Positions 17,284 to 25,484 of a DNA stretch of 64,000 nucleotides are shown one piece after another. The number at the start of each line of letters is the position of its first letter. Position 1 is the first letter of the stretch. Source of the DNA: Acidobacteriota bacterium. GTDB lineage: Bacteria; Acidobacteriota; Terriglobia; Bryobacterales; Bryobacteraceae. The stretch covers positions 1 to 64,000 of the forward strand of contig JANXXI010000062.1 in the NCBI GenBank assembly GCA_025350695.1, in the 5' to 3' direction. The notes beneath the pieces were generated by a model. It saw only the letters and a list, made by a program, of their open reading frames with translations. It made no database searches and was not told where the DNA came from. The position numbers were made by a program, and so were the translations under genes.

Positions 17284-19266
17284 CTACTTGTGGAAATGAC
17301 CTTCCCAGCGGAGGCCGGCTCGCCACAATAGAGGGGCTCCGATTAGGGGCGTTGGGTTGTTGCCTACCACATACTCGCGGTCGAGGATGTTTTCTATCGC
17401 AAGCACGGCGGAAAGGGAACTGGTCAATTGGCGGCGCGCCGTCATATGCAGTGTTGCGTAGCCGGGTAGTTTGAACACGTTTAAGTCGTCTTCCAACTGT
17501 AGGGAAAAGCTGCGAAGACCTCCCGATAACACAGTTCCTTTGCGTGTCCAGGTTAACGTCGAAGACCCTTGGTTGCGGGGGACTTGGGGTAGCCGCAGAT
17601 TGTTTGCGAAGCGGCCATCGGCGTACAGATACGACATCTCCGCGCGAAGGTGGGTCCAGCTATAAGACCAGTTGGCTTCTACTCCGCGGCTTAAGGCGCT
17701 GGCTGCATTTTGGCGTTGGCGTTGGATCAATGCGGGCGTACTTAACAGCGTCACGTTGGTGATGATTTGATCCACCTCCGTACGAAACGCCGTCACGGAT
17801 AAACGGCCTAACTCGCCGAAGTAGTCGACGCCGAGTTCAGCGCCGAATGCGCTCTCCGGTTTCAGCAGTGCGTTCGGAAGCGTGGCGGCGTTTCCGGCGC
17901 GGAACTCGCGGTAGAGTTCATTAAGCGTCGGGGCTCGGAAGCTTTTGTATACTGTGCCTCGTGCGCGCCAACTTTTGTTGCCATAGGTCCATCCTCCGCT
18001 TGGGTTCAGGAAGTTGTTCGTACCGGTGCTATGAACGCGCGCGCCTCCGAACAAGCGCAAGGAGCCTGCCGTGAAATCGGTTTGCGCGAAGCCGCCCCTT
18101 TGAAACTGGGTCCCCCCTCCGATACGCACGCCTGTCGGCACTAAGATGTCCTTGCTTTCGCCTTCCACGCGTTGGAAGTCCCCGCCAACAAGCGTGTTCC
18201 ACTTCTTGCGATTCAAGCGGTACATGGCGGCGCCGCCGGTTGCGTCGGCCGGCACGCGCTGCCACGACGTGATGCGTTCACTGTTTCGATTGGCGGCCAC
18301 CGTGGAGAACACGGCGTGATATTGCGCCCTTTGATGATAGGCCAGCAAGGTTAGCGAATCCGTGCGAAAGGCCTGATGAAAGTGCGCGGAGAGGCCACCG
18401 AGGCCGGTGGAGTTCGTTACCAGCGCCGTGCCATTGGCGCGTTCTTCGGCCAGCATGTCGAACTTGAGGAACAGGCGGCTTTCGGGGGTACGAAGCCAAT
18501 CAACACGCGCATCGGCCGCCACGAACTTCACGCCGGCCGGAGTGTCGGATGTGCCTCGCTTGTAGGCCGGAACGATGTAGTAGCCATCCGTAATTAATGC
18601 GCGGGCGTTGGTGGAAAAAGCCCAGTGGTTGAGCAAATGCGAAAACCCGGCTGAGGCTTGGTGGGTGTTCTTATTTCCGAACTCATACCCGCCGGTGAAT
18701 CGCAAGGGTTCCGCGGGTTTTGAGAAAAGCGCGATGGCTCCGCTTAAAGCGCGATCTCCAAATACGCTGGTGGATGCGCCTTTGGAAATTTCAGCTCGCT
18801 CCAACGCGTCGGGCGCAAAGCGGGTCCAGTAGACCCAGCCACCGAACGGATCATTGGCCGGGATGCCATCCCACAATAGTAATGTTCGTGACGCGCCGCT
18901 GGTGCCTAAGCCGCGCAGCGAGATGCCTTGCGTTGTCGGATTGGATGCAATGCTGGAAGATCTACGGAAGAGGCTGAAGCCGGGTAGGGAACGGAGGCGG
19001 TCGTCGATATTGACCCCGGGCGTCTGCTCTATTTGATATTTGTCGAATACGGAGATGGCCGCTGGGGTTTCCGCTGTTAAGTTTTCGGTGACTGTGATTG
19101 ATGTTCTAACGGGATCAAGCTTTTCACTGCGAGGAGGAGTCTGGGTTTGAGTTTGTGCTTCCGCCCGGCCAATCGTCAGGACGAATAAAGCGAACACCGC
19201 GCCAGCCCAAGTCGGCCAAGCCATGCGCTCGTGCGGTAAACAGAATCGGAATACTTGTGTGTTCAT
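17284..19266 (-). CDS. TonB-dependent receptor (BtuB-like)
   Basis: A 660-residue outer-membrane transporter. After a signal peptide (AVFALFVLTIGRAEA, then Q-rich mature start) comes the plug domain with SITVTENLTAETPAAISVF in the TonB-box area, VNIDDRLRSLPGFSLFRR and GISLRGLGTSGASRTLLLWD. A 22-strand barrel follows, with the terminal FRAPTLNELYREFRAG and NILDREYVVG blocks of this family. The ligand is unknown. The start overlaps the upstream DUF58 gene by 143 bases on the same strand (101 if the in-frame ATG at 19224 is used). Both starts keep the signal peptide, so a long overlap is unavoidable. No Shine-Dalgarno is evident. Confidence 0.9.
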   Translation of the reverse strand: MNTQVFRFCLPHERMAWPTWAGAVFALFVLTIGRAEAQTQTQTPPRSEKLDPVRTSITVTENLTAETPAAISVFDKYQIEQTPGVNIDDRLRSLPGFSLFRRSSSIASNPTTQGISLRGLGTSGASRTLLLWDGIPANDPFGGWVYWTRFAPDALERAEISKGASTSVFGDRALSGAIALFSKPAEPLRFTGGYEFGNKNTHQASAGFSHLLNHWAFSTNARALITDGYYIVPAYKRGTSDTPAGVKFVAADARVDWLRTPESRLFLKFDMLAEERANGTALVTNSTGLGGLSAHFHQAFRTDSLTLLAYHQRAQYHAVFSTVAANRNSERITSWQRVPADATGGAAMYRLNRKKWNTLVGGDFQRVEGESKDILVPTGVRIGGGTQFQRGGFAQTDFTAGSLRLFGGARVHSTGTNNFLNPSGGWTYGNKSWRARGTVYKSFRAPTLNELYREFRAGNAATLPNALLKPESAFGAELGVDYFGELGRLSVTAFRTEVDQIITNVTLLSTPALIQRQRQNAASALSRGVEANWSYSWTHLRAEMSYLYADGRFANNLRLPQVPRNQGSSTLTWTRKGTVLSGGLRSFSLQLEDDLNVFKLPGYATLHMTARRQLTSSLSAVLAIENILDREYVVGNNPTPLIGAPLLWRAGLRWEGHFHK

Positions 19267-20221
19267 CGGGTTTAGGGAGCGGCATAGCCTTTGGTTCAAC
19301 GTCCGCCAGAAACTTAAGGATATCGTATGCGACGAGGGGCGAAGAAGCGATAATGTCGGCGCCATTGGAGCGAAATCGAACGGGCCAACCGCGCGTGGTC
19401 AATTCCACGGAGAGCCAAGCGACGCACTCTACCGCCCACTCAAACCAATCTTCGTGGCCTACGCAATCAGTGTCCAGCACAAGTTCCAGTAAATGCCGTT
19501 GTTCGCGGGCGAATTCGCGGATTTGCAATTGGCCGGTATGGGCCGTGCCTTTCCAATCCAGATGCCGGGCTCCTTCGCCGTGCTGATAGGGACGCAGACT
19601 GTGGAAGTCCGTGCCACGGCCACGCTCGCGTTGGGCGGCTTCTCCAGATAGCTCCGCGGCCAGATTCATGAACCCGGCTTTGGGTTGGACATTGGGATAG
19701 ACGAGGATCTCTCCTTTGAGTGAAACACTGGTGCGGCGTTCGGCGAACCCAAAAGGGAAACGAGTGGAGAAGCGGAAATTGTTTTCAGTGTAGCGGCCTC
19801 GTTTGGGGAACAGCACTTCGACCTTCACTTCCTGGGATGATTTGCAGGGCAAGTAGGGATAGTAGAAAGGCTTCAGAAATCCACTTTGGCCTCGGGCTTC
19901 TAACAACAAAGAAAACGATGGCCACCAACTTTTGTGATTGTGGACGCGGATGGTTGCTGAACCTGGCATGCGTGCGGCGAGATGTTCCGGCAGCAAGAAC
20001 TCCATTTCGAGCCCAGCAAGCGTAAGGCGATTGACGACGCCTGAAATCAGAATGGTTCCCAGGAGCGCGGCTAAAATCAGGAATAGCAAATTGTTGGCGG
20101 AGATCATTGCAGCAGCGCCAACCGAAACCGTGAGTACCGCAAACAAAGTTCCCAGTGTGGTGACGCGGTTGTCGAACCTGTCATCCACCCACCTTCGAAG
20201 TAGTTCCCATTTCTTGCGCAC
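19124..20221 (-). CDS. DUF58 domain membrane protein
   Basis: A 365-residue protein with two N-terminal membrane helices (about 20-60) and a cytoplasmic region carrying the DUF58 signature: GRGTDFHSLRPYQHGEGARH, followed by DWKGTAHTGQLQIREFAREQ at about 200-235. A degenerate VWA-like fold follows. DUF58 proteins normally work with a MoxR ATPase and a TgpA transglutaminase in one operon; here the transglutaminase gene is at 11.1-13.2 kb and transcribed the other way. The last third overlaps the TonB receptor start, which is unusual. It diverges from the APC permease across 32 bp. Confidence 0.88.
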   Translation of the reverse strand: MRKKWELLRRWVDDRFDNRVTTLGTLFAVLTVSVGAAAMISANNLLFLILAALLGTILISGVVNRLTLAGLEMEFLLPEHLAARMPGSATIRVHNHKSWWPSFSLLLEARGQSGFLKPFYYPYLPCKSSQEVKVEVLFPKRGRYTENNFRFSTRFPFGFAERRTSVSLKGEILVYPNVQPKAGFMNLAAELSGEAAQRERGRGTDFHSLRPYQHGEGARHLDWKGTAHTGQLQIREFAREQRHLLELVLDTDCVGHEDWFEWAVECVAWLSVELTTRGWPVRFRSNGADIIASSPLVAYDILKFLADVEPKAMPLPKPDEHTSIPILFTARAHGLADLGWRGVRFIRPDDWPGGSTNSNPDSSSQ

Positions 20222-20253
20222 TGAACCCTAGAATAATGCCAAAATAGCCTGCT

Positions 20254-21573
20254 ATGCCCGCTGCTCCGGTTTTGCGCAGAAATTTACGTCTCTGGGATTT
20301 GGTGTTGATGGGGATCATCATGATCCAACCAACGGCGCCAATGCCCATCTTTGGCGTGGTCAGCAATGAAGCGCGGGGGCATGTGGTGACGACGATTTTG
20401 ATCGCCATGGTGGCGATGCTATTCACCGCGATCAGCTACGGACGAATGGCGCGGGCCTATCCCAGTGCGGGCAGCGCTTACACGTATGTTGGGCAAGAAG
20501 TGCATCCTGCATTGGGGTTTCTCGCCGGATGGGGAATGTTGATGGACTATGTGCTGAATCCGTTGATCTGCACGGTGTGGTGCGCCAAGGCGGCGCTGAA
20601 CATTTCGCCGGCGGTTCCGGAAGCTGCCTGGAAAATCTTCTTCGCCTTGCTATTTACGTTCCTCAATATTCGGCGTATTGAATCGTCGGCGAAGACAAAT
20701 CAATTTTTGGTTGGGGCGATGGGGCTGGTGATTCTTTGGATGCTGGGGGCTTCCGGGGTCTACTTGATGAACCATCCTGGAGTGGACTGGTGGAAGCCTT
20801 TTTACGATCCAGCCACTTTTCAATGGAAGTTGATTTCATCGGGGACGGCGCTTGCCGTGCTGACTTACATCGGGTTTGACGGCATCTCCACGCTATCGGA
20901 AGAAGTGCAGGACCCGCGACGGAACATTTTGCTGGGCACGGTTATTGTGTGCCTTGTGATTGGGGTGCTTTCGGCGGTGGAAGTTTATGTGGGCCAATTA
21001 GTGTGGCCTTACGGGCAAGCATTTCCAGACGTGGATACGGCCTACGTTTATGTAGCGGGCAGGGCAGGCGGACCGTTGCTTTTTCAGGTGCTGAACTTTA
21101 CTTTGCTTGTGGCGACGATCGGGTCTGGCGCGGGCGCGCAGATGGCGGGGGGACGCCTGTTGTTTGGCATGGGGCGAGATGGTGTGCTGCCCCGGAAGTT
21201 ATTCGGCGAGGTGGACGCGGCTACGGGTGTTCCGCGCAATGCGGTGCTGGTGATTGGGGCAGTCGCTTTGGCCGGGGCGTTTCTGCTGAGCTACGAACAG
21301 GGGGCGGCGTTGCTGAATTTTGGAGCCTTCATCGGTTTCATGGGAGTGAACTTGGCTGCGTTGATTCGCTATTGGGTTCGGGGGACGCAGCGACGGCCCA
21401 GTCACCTACTTGTGCCGGCGGCGGGGTTTCTGATCTGCGGATATATGTGGATCAGCTTAAGCACTCAAGCGTTGGCTACCGGAACCATTTGGGCGGCCAT
21501 CGGCCTTGCCTTCGGGTATTGGAAGACAAAAGGATTTCGCCAAGGTGTACGATTTGAGGCTCCGCCGGAGTAA
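20254..21573 (+). CDS. APC-superfamily amino acid permease
   Basis: A 439-residue integral membrane transporter with about 12 hydrophobic helices. The start, LRLWDLVLMGIIMIQPTAPM, and the SAYTYVGQEVHPALGFLAGW block are characteristic of the APC family branch that includes PuuP- and YgjI-like permeases. A TYIGFDGISTLSEEVQDPRR segment marks the sixth helix and following loop. It should be an amino acid or polyamine importer; the substrate cannot be read. The DUF1080 gene begins 12 bp downstream on the same strand. Confidence 0.9.
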   Translation: MPAAPVLRRNLRLWDLVLMGIIMIQPTAPMPIFGVVSNEARGHVVTTILIAMVAMLFTAISYGRMARAYPSAGSAYTYVGQEVHPALGFLAGWGMLMDYVLNPLICTVWCAKAALNISPAVPEAAWKIFFALLFTFLNIRRIESSAKTNQFLVGAMGLVILWMLGASGVYLMNHPGVDWWKPFYDPATFQWKLISSGTALAVLTYIGFDGISTLSEEVQDPRRNILLGTVIVCLVIGVLSAVEVYVGQLVWPYGQAFPDVDTAYVYVAGRAGGPLLFQVLNFTLLVATIGSGAGAQMAGGRLLFGMGRDGVLPRKLFGEVDAATGVPRNAVLVIGAVALAGAFLLSYEQGAALLNFGAFIGFMGVNLAALIRYWVRGTQRRPSHLLVPAAGFLICGYMWISLSTQALATGTIWAAIGLAFGYWKTKGFRQGVRFEAPPE

Positions 21574-21585
21574 AATCTAAGAATC

Positions 21586-22203
21586 ATGAGAATACTGATT
21601 GCTTTGCTTGCGTTTGCCGTAACGTGCCCCGCCGCACAATGGAAAGAACTATTCAACGGCAAGGATACGAGTGGCTGGAAGATGACGGGCCCTGGTAAGT
21701 TTGTCATTGAAGACGGGCTGCTGAAGACCGAAGGAGGCATGGGGCTTCTTTTCTATGAAGGCGAGAAGTTCGGAAACACGACGATAAAAGTGGTGTTCAA
21801 AACCGTGGGTCCGAAGGACAATTCCGGCGTCTATATTCGTATGCCGGAATCGCCACGGGATCCCTGGTATGGCGTTCACAATGGCTATGAAGTGCAAATT
21901 GACGCCGGTGGCGACGATTGGCACAGCACCGGCGCGATTTATTCGTTGAGCAAGGTAACGATGCACAACCAGAAGGCCGTCGGCGAATGGAACGAGATGG
22001 AAATTGAATTGAAGGGCCAAACGACGATGGTGAAATTGAACGGCAAGCTGGTGAATACGTTCCGCGGCGATCAGCCTGTGCCGGAGCGGAAGCAATGGTT
22101 TGAGCCGGTGCGTGGCCCCAGACCGGATGCCGGCTACATTGGGCTGCAGAATCACGATGGGCGATCCACGGTCTTTTTCAAATCTATTAGCGTGAAGCAA
22201 TAA
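21586..22203 (+). CDS. DUF1080 secreted protein (3-keto-disaccharide hydrolase family)
   Basis: A compact 205-residue protein consisting of a signal peptide (IALLAFAVTCPAA) and one DUF1080 domain. It opens with WKELFNGKDTSGWKMTGPG, includes the DNSGVYIRMP and NGYEVQIDAGGDDWHSTGAI blocks and ends with GYIGLQNHD. These are the diagnostic repeats of the family. It is the second DUF1080 gene in the window. Its stop is directly followed by the next lipoprotein gene. Confidence 0.88.
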   Translation: MRILIALLAFAVTCPAAQWKELFNGKDTSGWKMTGPGKFVIEDGLLKTEGGMGLLFYEGEKFGNTTIKVVFKTVGPKDNSGVYIRMPESPRDPWYGVHNGYEVQIDAGGDDWHSTGAIYSLSKVTMHNQKAVGEWNEMEIELKGQTTMVKLNGKLVNTFRGDQPVPERKQWFEPVRGPRPDAGYIGLQNHDGRSTVFFKSISVKQ

Positions 22204-22242
22204 GTGCTGGAACGAACGGGACAGGTTGACCGTCTAGTTGGC

Positions 22243-23169
22243 ATGAAGCTAGTTGTAGCAGTTTTGATCCTTTCCCTTGGGGCCTGTAAGCGAGCGGACA
22301 ATCTGTTTGTGGATCCGGCATTGTTGGCCTTGGTTCCGGCGGATTCGACGATGCTGGCCGGCATCAAGATGGAAAAGGTGCGCGAGACGGCGCTCTACAA
22401 GAAGTATGCCGCCAACCCCAGGATCAAAGAACCGTTAGACGCTTTTGAGAAGCAGACAGGGCTTGATGCGCGGAAGGATTTATGGGAAATTTTGATCGCC
22501 TCGAACGGCAAAGCGAAATCAGTGGTACTGGCGCGGGGTTCCTTCAGTGGCATGGGACTTGAGCCGACCATCGACAAGCCAGGCATCGAACGGACGAGCT
22601 ACAAGGGTTACATGCTTTTTACCAAGGACGATGAGGGCGTGGTGTTTCTTAACACCTCGACGATTGCCGTTGGCAAAGTGACTGTCCTTCATGAATTGTT
22701 GGACGCCAGAAACAGCAACCCGCCGGCTCCAAAGGAATTCCTGGCAAGGATCAGGACCATTAAGCCAAACAATCAGGTTTGGGCGATATCGTTGAATGGC
22801 CTGCCTATTCCAGAAGGCTTAATTGGCGGTGAGGGTGCGAGCTCAGATATGACGCGGAACCTAATGGCGAATCTTCCGCGGCTGTTGGGATCGCTCAAAA
22901 GCACTATGGCCACAGTGGATGTTTCCACGGGCTTACACTTGTCCTTAGATGCGGAATGTCCCACCGAAAGAGATTCTAAAATGCTGAACGATACGTTGCG
23001 CGGTGCAATTGGTCTTGCACGGTTGCAGGTATCGGATGGGAATCAGGACACACTTAAACTGCTGGACGCGCCTAAGGTGACGGTTACCCAGACGGGTGTG
23101 AATCTGGACGTGAACTACTCAAGCGAGGATTTGACCAACCTCGAGAATCTGTTTGCGGGGAAAAAGTAG
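22243..23169 (+). CDS. Hypothetical lipoprotein (308 aa)
   Basis: An exported lipoprotein with signal MKLVVAVLILSLGAC and lipobox LGAC. The ATG at 22243 is chosen over a start at 22204 because it begins the signal peptide. The mature protein opens with NLFVDPALLALVPADSTMLAGIK split by short loops, a pattern I associate with acidobacterial periplasmic proteins of unknown role. No catalytic motif is seen. It follows the DUF1080 gene by 39 bp on the same strand and converges with the ferredoxin gene. Confidence 0.75.
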   Translation: MKLVVAVLILSLGACKRADNLFVDPALLALVPADSTMLAGIKMEKVRETALYKKYAANPRIKEPLDAFEKQTGLDARKDLWEILIASNGKAKSVVLARGSFSGMGLEPTIDKPGIERTSYKGYMLFTKDDEGVVFLNTSTIAVGKVTVLHELLDARNSNPPAPKEFLARIRTIKPNNQVWAISLNGLPIPEGLIGGEGASSDMTRNLMANLPRLLGSLKSTMATVDVSTGLHLSLDAECPTERDSKMLNDTLRGAIGLARLQVSDGNQDTLKLLDAPKVTVTQTGVNLDVNYSSEDLTNLENLFAGKK

Positions 23170-23175
23170 CTTCCG

Positions 23176-23565
23176 CTATTTTTTCGGTGGGGGGATGGCA
23201 TCGCCCATATTCATGGACGTGCCACCCTCACTCACGTAGTTGATGTTCCAGGCAGGGATTTCAACAACAACGTCGCCTTTGACGATAGCCATGCAACCCA
23301 AACGGGAGCGAATGGTCAGGCCGGGAGCCATATCGAGACGATCGGCTTCATCTTCTTCCATTTCGCTTAGGTTCGACTCGCCACTTTTCACGATCACATG
23401 ACAGGTTGTGCAGGCGCAGTTGCCGCCACAGGCGTGTTCGAGGTTAACGCCGTTGTTCATCGCGACGTCGAGGAACGAGGCCTGCTTTCCGTGCTCGCAA
23501 TAAGGCATGGTAGCCGGATCGAACTCCACCGTGACGCCAGCGGGCAAAAAAGTAACTTTAGGCAC
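23176..23565 (-). CDS. fdx: ISC-type [2Fe-2S] ferredoxin
   Basis: A 129-residue adrenodoxin-class ferredoxin. Cluster cysteines are C46, C52 and C55 in a C-x5-C-x2-C arrangement (EHACGGNCACTTCH) plus C91 in SRLGCMAIV, with the EEDEADRLD acidic helix that docks partners. The IPAWNINYV tail matches the end of E. coli Fdx. It usually donates electrons for Fe-S cluster assembly; isc genes are not next to it here. It has about 20 extra C-terminal residues. Confidence 0.92.
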   Translation of the reverse strand: MPKVTFLPAGVTVEFDPATMPYCEHGKQASFLDVAMNNGVNLEHACGGNCACTTCHVIVKSGESNLSEMEEDEADRLDMAPGLTIRSRLGCMAIVKGDVVVEIPAWNINYVSEGGTSMNMGDAIPPPKK

Positions 23566-23591
23566 ACTCTAAGTATAGCCTGTTCTAGAAC

Positions 23592-23620
23592 TTTACAATG
23601 TCTATAGACTTTGGTATGAT
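23592..23620 (+). promoter_or_regulatory. Putative sigma-70 promoter for the DUF2061 gene
   Basis: TTTACA (23592-23597) and TATGAT (23615-23620) are 17 bp apart and 23 bp upstream of the ATG at 23644. Both hexamers are one mismatch from consensus. Confidence 0.45.
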
Positions 23621-23643
23621 TGAGCCATTGAATAAGTAAATCT

Positions 23644-23865
23644 ATGGAAACTCAGGCTCGTAGCATCGCAAAGGCTTTCAGTTATCGGATCCTCGGGTCA
23701 TTGACTACTGCGTTGATTGTCTTCGCCGTGAGCGGGAGACTGAAGGAATCGGCGGGCATTGGGTTGGCTGACATGGTTTCGAAGATAGGTCTATACTTCC
23801 TACACGAGCGGATTTGGAATAAGATCCCAATAGGACGACCTAAAGAGCCTGAGTACGAGATCTGA
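23644..23865 (+). CDS. DUF2061 small membrane protein
   Basis: A 73-residue protein with the DUF2061 pattern: SIAKAFSYRILGSLTTALIV, a short loop, a second hydrophobic stretch IGLADMVSKIGLYFLHERIWNKI. The Y-x-x-H-E-R-x-W-N motif is the family hallmark. Two membrane helices are expected. The function of the family is unknown, although it is sometimes fused to or near sulfate-assimilation kinases. It stands alone between divergent ferredoxin and the region at 23.9 kb. Confidence 0.88.
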   Translation: METQARSIAKAFSYRILGSLTTALIVFAVSGRLKESAGIGLADMVSKIGLYFLHERIWNKIPIGRPKEPEYEI

Positions 23866-24255
23866 CCCTTCAAAACGAGTACTTTTTCATTTTTTTCAAA
23901 CTTTTTGAAGGCCAGTCCTAGGCCTGACACCTCGCAGTTTATTGCCCCGGATTAGTACCGGAGACGGTTGCTACTGACGTGGGTATTTATCTGCCAGCCA
24001 CATTCATTCCAATGGGAATCGCATTAGTTGGGGTTGCGTCGATTCGACGGAGAATCAAGTAAATCCCCGCATTTTCAGATCCTTCCTACCCCGGTATGGG
24101 GGTGAAAGAAACTTAGTCCTTATTACCTACATTAAATGTTTTGATTATGACTTCTTTCTGAGTTAGAGTATTGTTGTAGCAGAGAAGTACCTAGCTTCTT
24201 TCCCTGTTAGAACGTCTTTGATCCCCGTTTGACCCCCTGCACGAAGGAGATCGCG
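23866..24255 (+). other. Non-coding stretch with a PEP-CTERM-like remnant
   Basis: No intact gene is present. The frame 23927-24062, open from a TGA with no start codon, ends VPETVATDVG...PATFIPMGIALVGVASIRRRIK: a Pro-Glu pair, a hydrophobic segment and an Arg cluster. That is the layout of a PEP-CTERM sorting signal, though the PEP motif itself is degenerate. The rest, 24063-24255, is AT-rich leader to the receiver-like gene. Confidence 0.35.
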
Positions 24256-24606
24256 ATGTCACAACGAATACTATTAGCCCACCTTGATCCCGAAGTTGAG
24301 TCGGAACTAAGAAACACTCTTTCCCATCTGGCCCCAAGCAGGCAATTGGATAGAGCCGAAGAGAACGTTAATTCTTTCATTGATTGGCGCAGTTACGATG
24401 TGGTTTTCTGTCCGCCTGAGCGGGCGGAAGTGATGTCGATTCTGGCCGCCAGTGCCGGCGCGCCACCGAGACCCGCTGTAATTGCGGCCAGCCGTATTCC
24501 CGAAGTAAGCGAATGGGTTGATGTGCTAGAGGCCGGGGCGAAAGATTACGTCGCTGCGCCTTTTGAAGAGAAACAGATCGGTCGTATGCTGGCTGCCTGC
24601 GCCTGA
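24256..24606 (+). CDS. Response-regulator receiver-like protein lacking phosphorylation residues
   Basis: A stand-alone 116-residue CheY-like domain. The ATG at 24256 has a strong AAGGAGA six bases upstream, which decides the start. Secondary-structure landmarks line up with a receiver (ILLAHLDPEVESEL start, VLEAGAKDYVAAPFEE end), but the key residues are changed. The acidic pair after strand 1 reads H9-L10 with only D11 left. The strand-3 phospho-Asp position reads F-C-P-P (51-54), and the conserved Lys of the KPF motif is A101 (AAPF). It is therefore a pseudo-receiver that cannot be phosphorylated normally. The TPR gene follows. Confidence 0.75.
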   Translation: MSQRILLAHLDPEVESELRNTLSHLAPSRQLDRAEENVNSFIDWRSYDVVFCPPERAEVMSILAASAGAPPRPAVIAASRIPEVSEWVDVLEAGAKDYVAAPFEEKQIGRMLAACA

Positions 24607-24680
24607 TTTTAATTTTCATAAAAGCACTGTTCCACCGTCCCTCCTAGCAGGAGATGTAACCACCTGTCAGTATCTGGAAA

Positions 24681-24720
24681 CCTGGATTGTTTCCTTGAAG
24701 TAACTCAATTGCAATCCAGG
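24681..24720 (+). promoter_or_regulatory. Inverted repeat overlapping the TPR gene's ribosome binding site
   Basis: CCTGGATTG (24681-24689) and CAATCCAGG (24712-24720) are perfect 9-bp complements. The second arm ends in the AGG of the AGGAGA Shine-Dalgarno (24718-24723) used by the ATG at 24728. Folding would partly hide the ribosome binding site. Confidence 0.45.
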
Positions 24721-24727
24721 AGACCTT

Positions 24728-25432
24728 ATGCGTACGACGATTGCCGCCACATTTTTGGCGGTCTTACCTTTATTTGCTCAATACGAAAATCTGTGTATTT
24801 CGGCCGAGGAGCGCCATGCTCAATTTCGTGCCGACAACTCCGGGCGAAGCCTCCCTCATGGGTCAGCTTCTACCGGTTCAAGCAGACCCAGTGCTAAAGA
24901 ATGTCTAGCTTCCGCACAACCGGTTTTCGCCGAACCGAAGCCCGGGGGGCCGGTCTCGTTCTATAAACTGACCCATGAGATCCCAGCAAAAGCGCGCACG
25001 GAGTTCCGCAAAGGTGTTTTGGCGAGCTTGGCTGGGGATGATAATCCGGCTGAGGAACACTACAGGAAAGCTATCAAAATTGATCCAGGATATTTGGAGG
25101 CGCGCAACAACTTGGGAGCACGACTAATGGTGCAAACCAAATGGATGGAGGCCATCGAGCAATTCGAGAGTGCTCGTCAACTGGATCCGACATCAAGTTC
25201 CGTGCACTCGAACTTGGGTGTCGCTTATCTGCACCTTCGGGATTTTGCGAAGGCTGAAAAGGAAGGACGATTGGCCTCTACCCTTGACCCTACCGCTGGG
25301 AAACCCCATTATGTGGTCGGCATGGCCATGCTTTACCAGAAGAAGGACTCCGGTATGGCGAAGGCGCACTTGATAAAGGCGAGTGCGGAGGTTCCGGGGT
25401 CGCTGGGGATCATCGAAAAACTGGGTTTGTAA
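24728..25432 (+). CDS. TPR-repeat exported protein
   Basis: A 234-residue protein with a signal peptide (TTIAATFLAVLPLFAQ) and, from about residue 85, three to four tetratricopeptide repeats (for example FRKGVLASLAGDDNPAEEHY, LEARNNLGARLMVQTKWMEA, VHSNLGVAYLHLRDFAKAEK). TPR arrays mediate protein contacts. The start is set by AGGAGA five bases upstream of the ATG. It precedes the large Oar-like receptor by 52 bp on the same strand, so it may be a periplasmic partner of that receptor. Confidence 0.85.
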   Translation: MRTTIAATFLAVLPLFAQYENLCISAEERHAQFRADNSGRSLPHGSASTGSSRPSAKECLASAQPVFAEPKPGGPVSFYKLTHEIPAKARTEFRKGVLASLAGDDNPAEEHYRKAIKIDPGYLEARNNLGARLMVQTKWMEAIEQFESARQLDPTSSSVHSNLGVAYLHLRDFAKAEKEGRLASTLDPTAGKPHYVVGMAMLYQKKDSGMAKAHLIKASAEVPGSLGIIEKLGL

Positions 25433-25484
25433 GCAGCCTTCGAGATGGAATCAAGTTAGAATTGGTTCATCTGGGGGTGACGTT

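Noticed and set aside
16928-17474. Short frames across the intron
   Set aside because: They cross the folded intron domains and do not resemble a reverse transcriptase or maturase.
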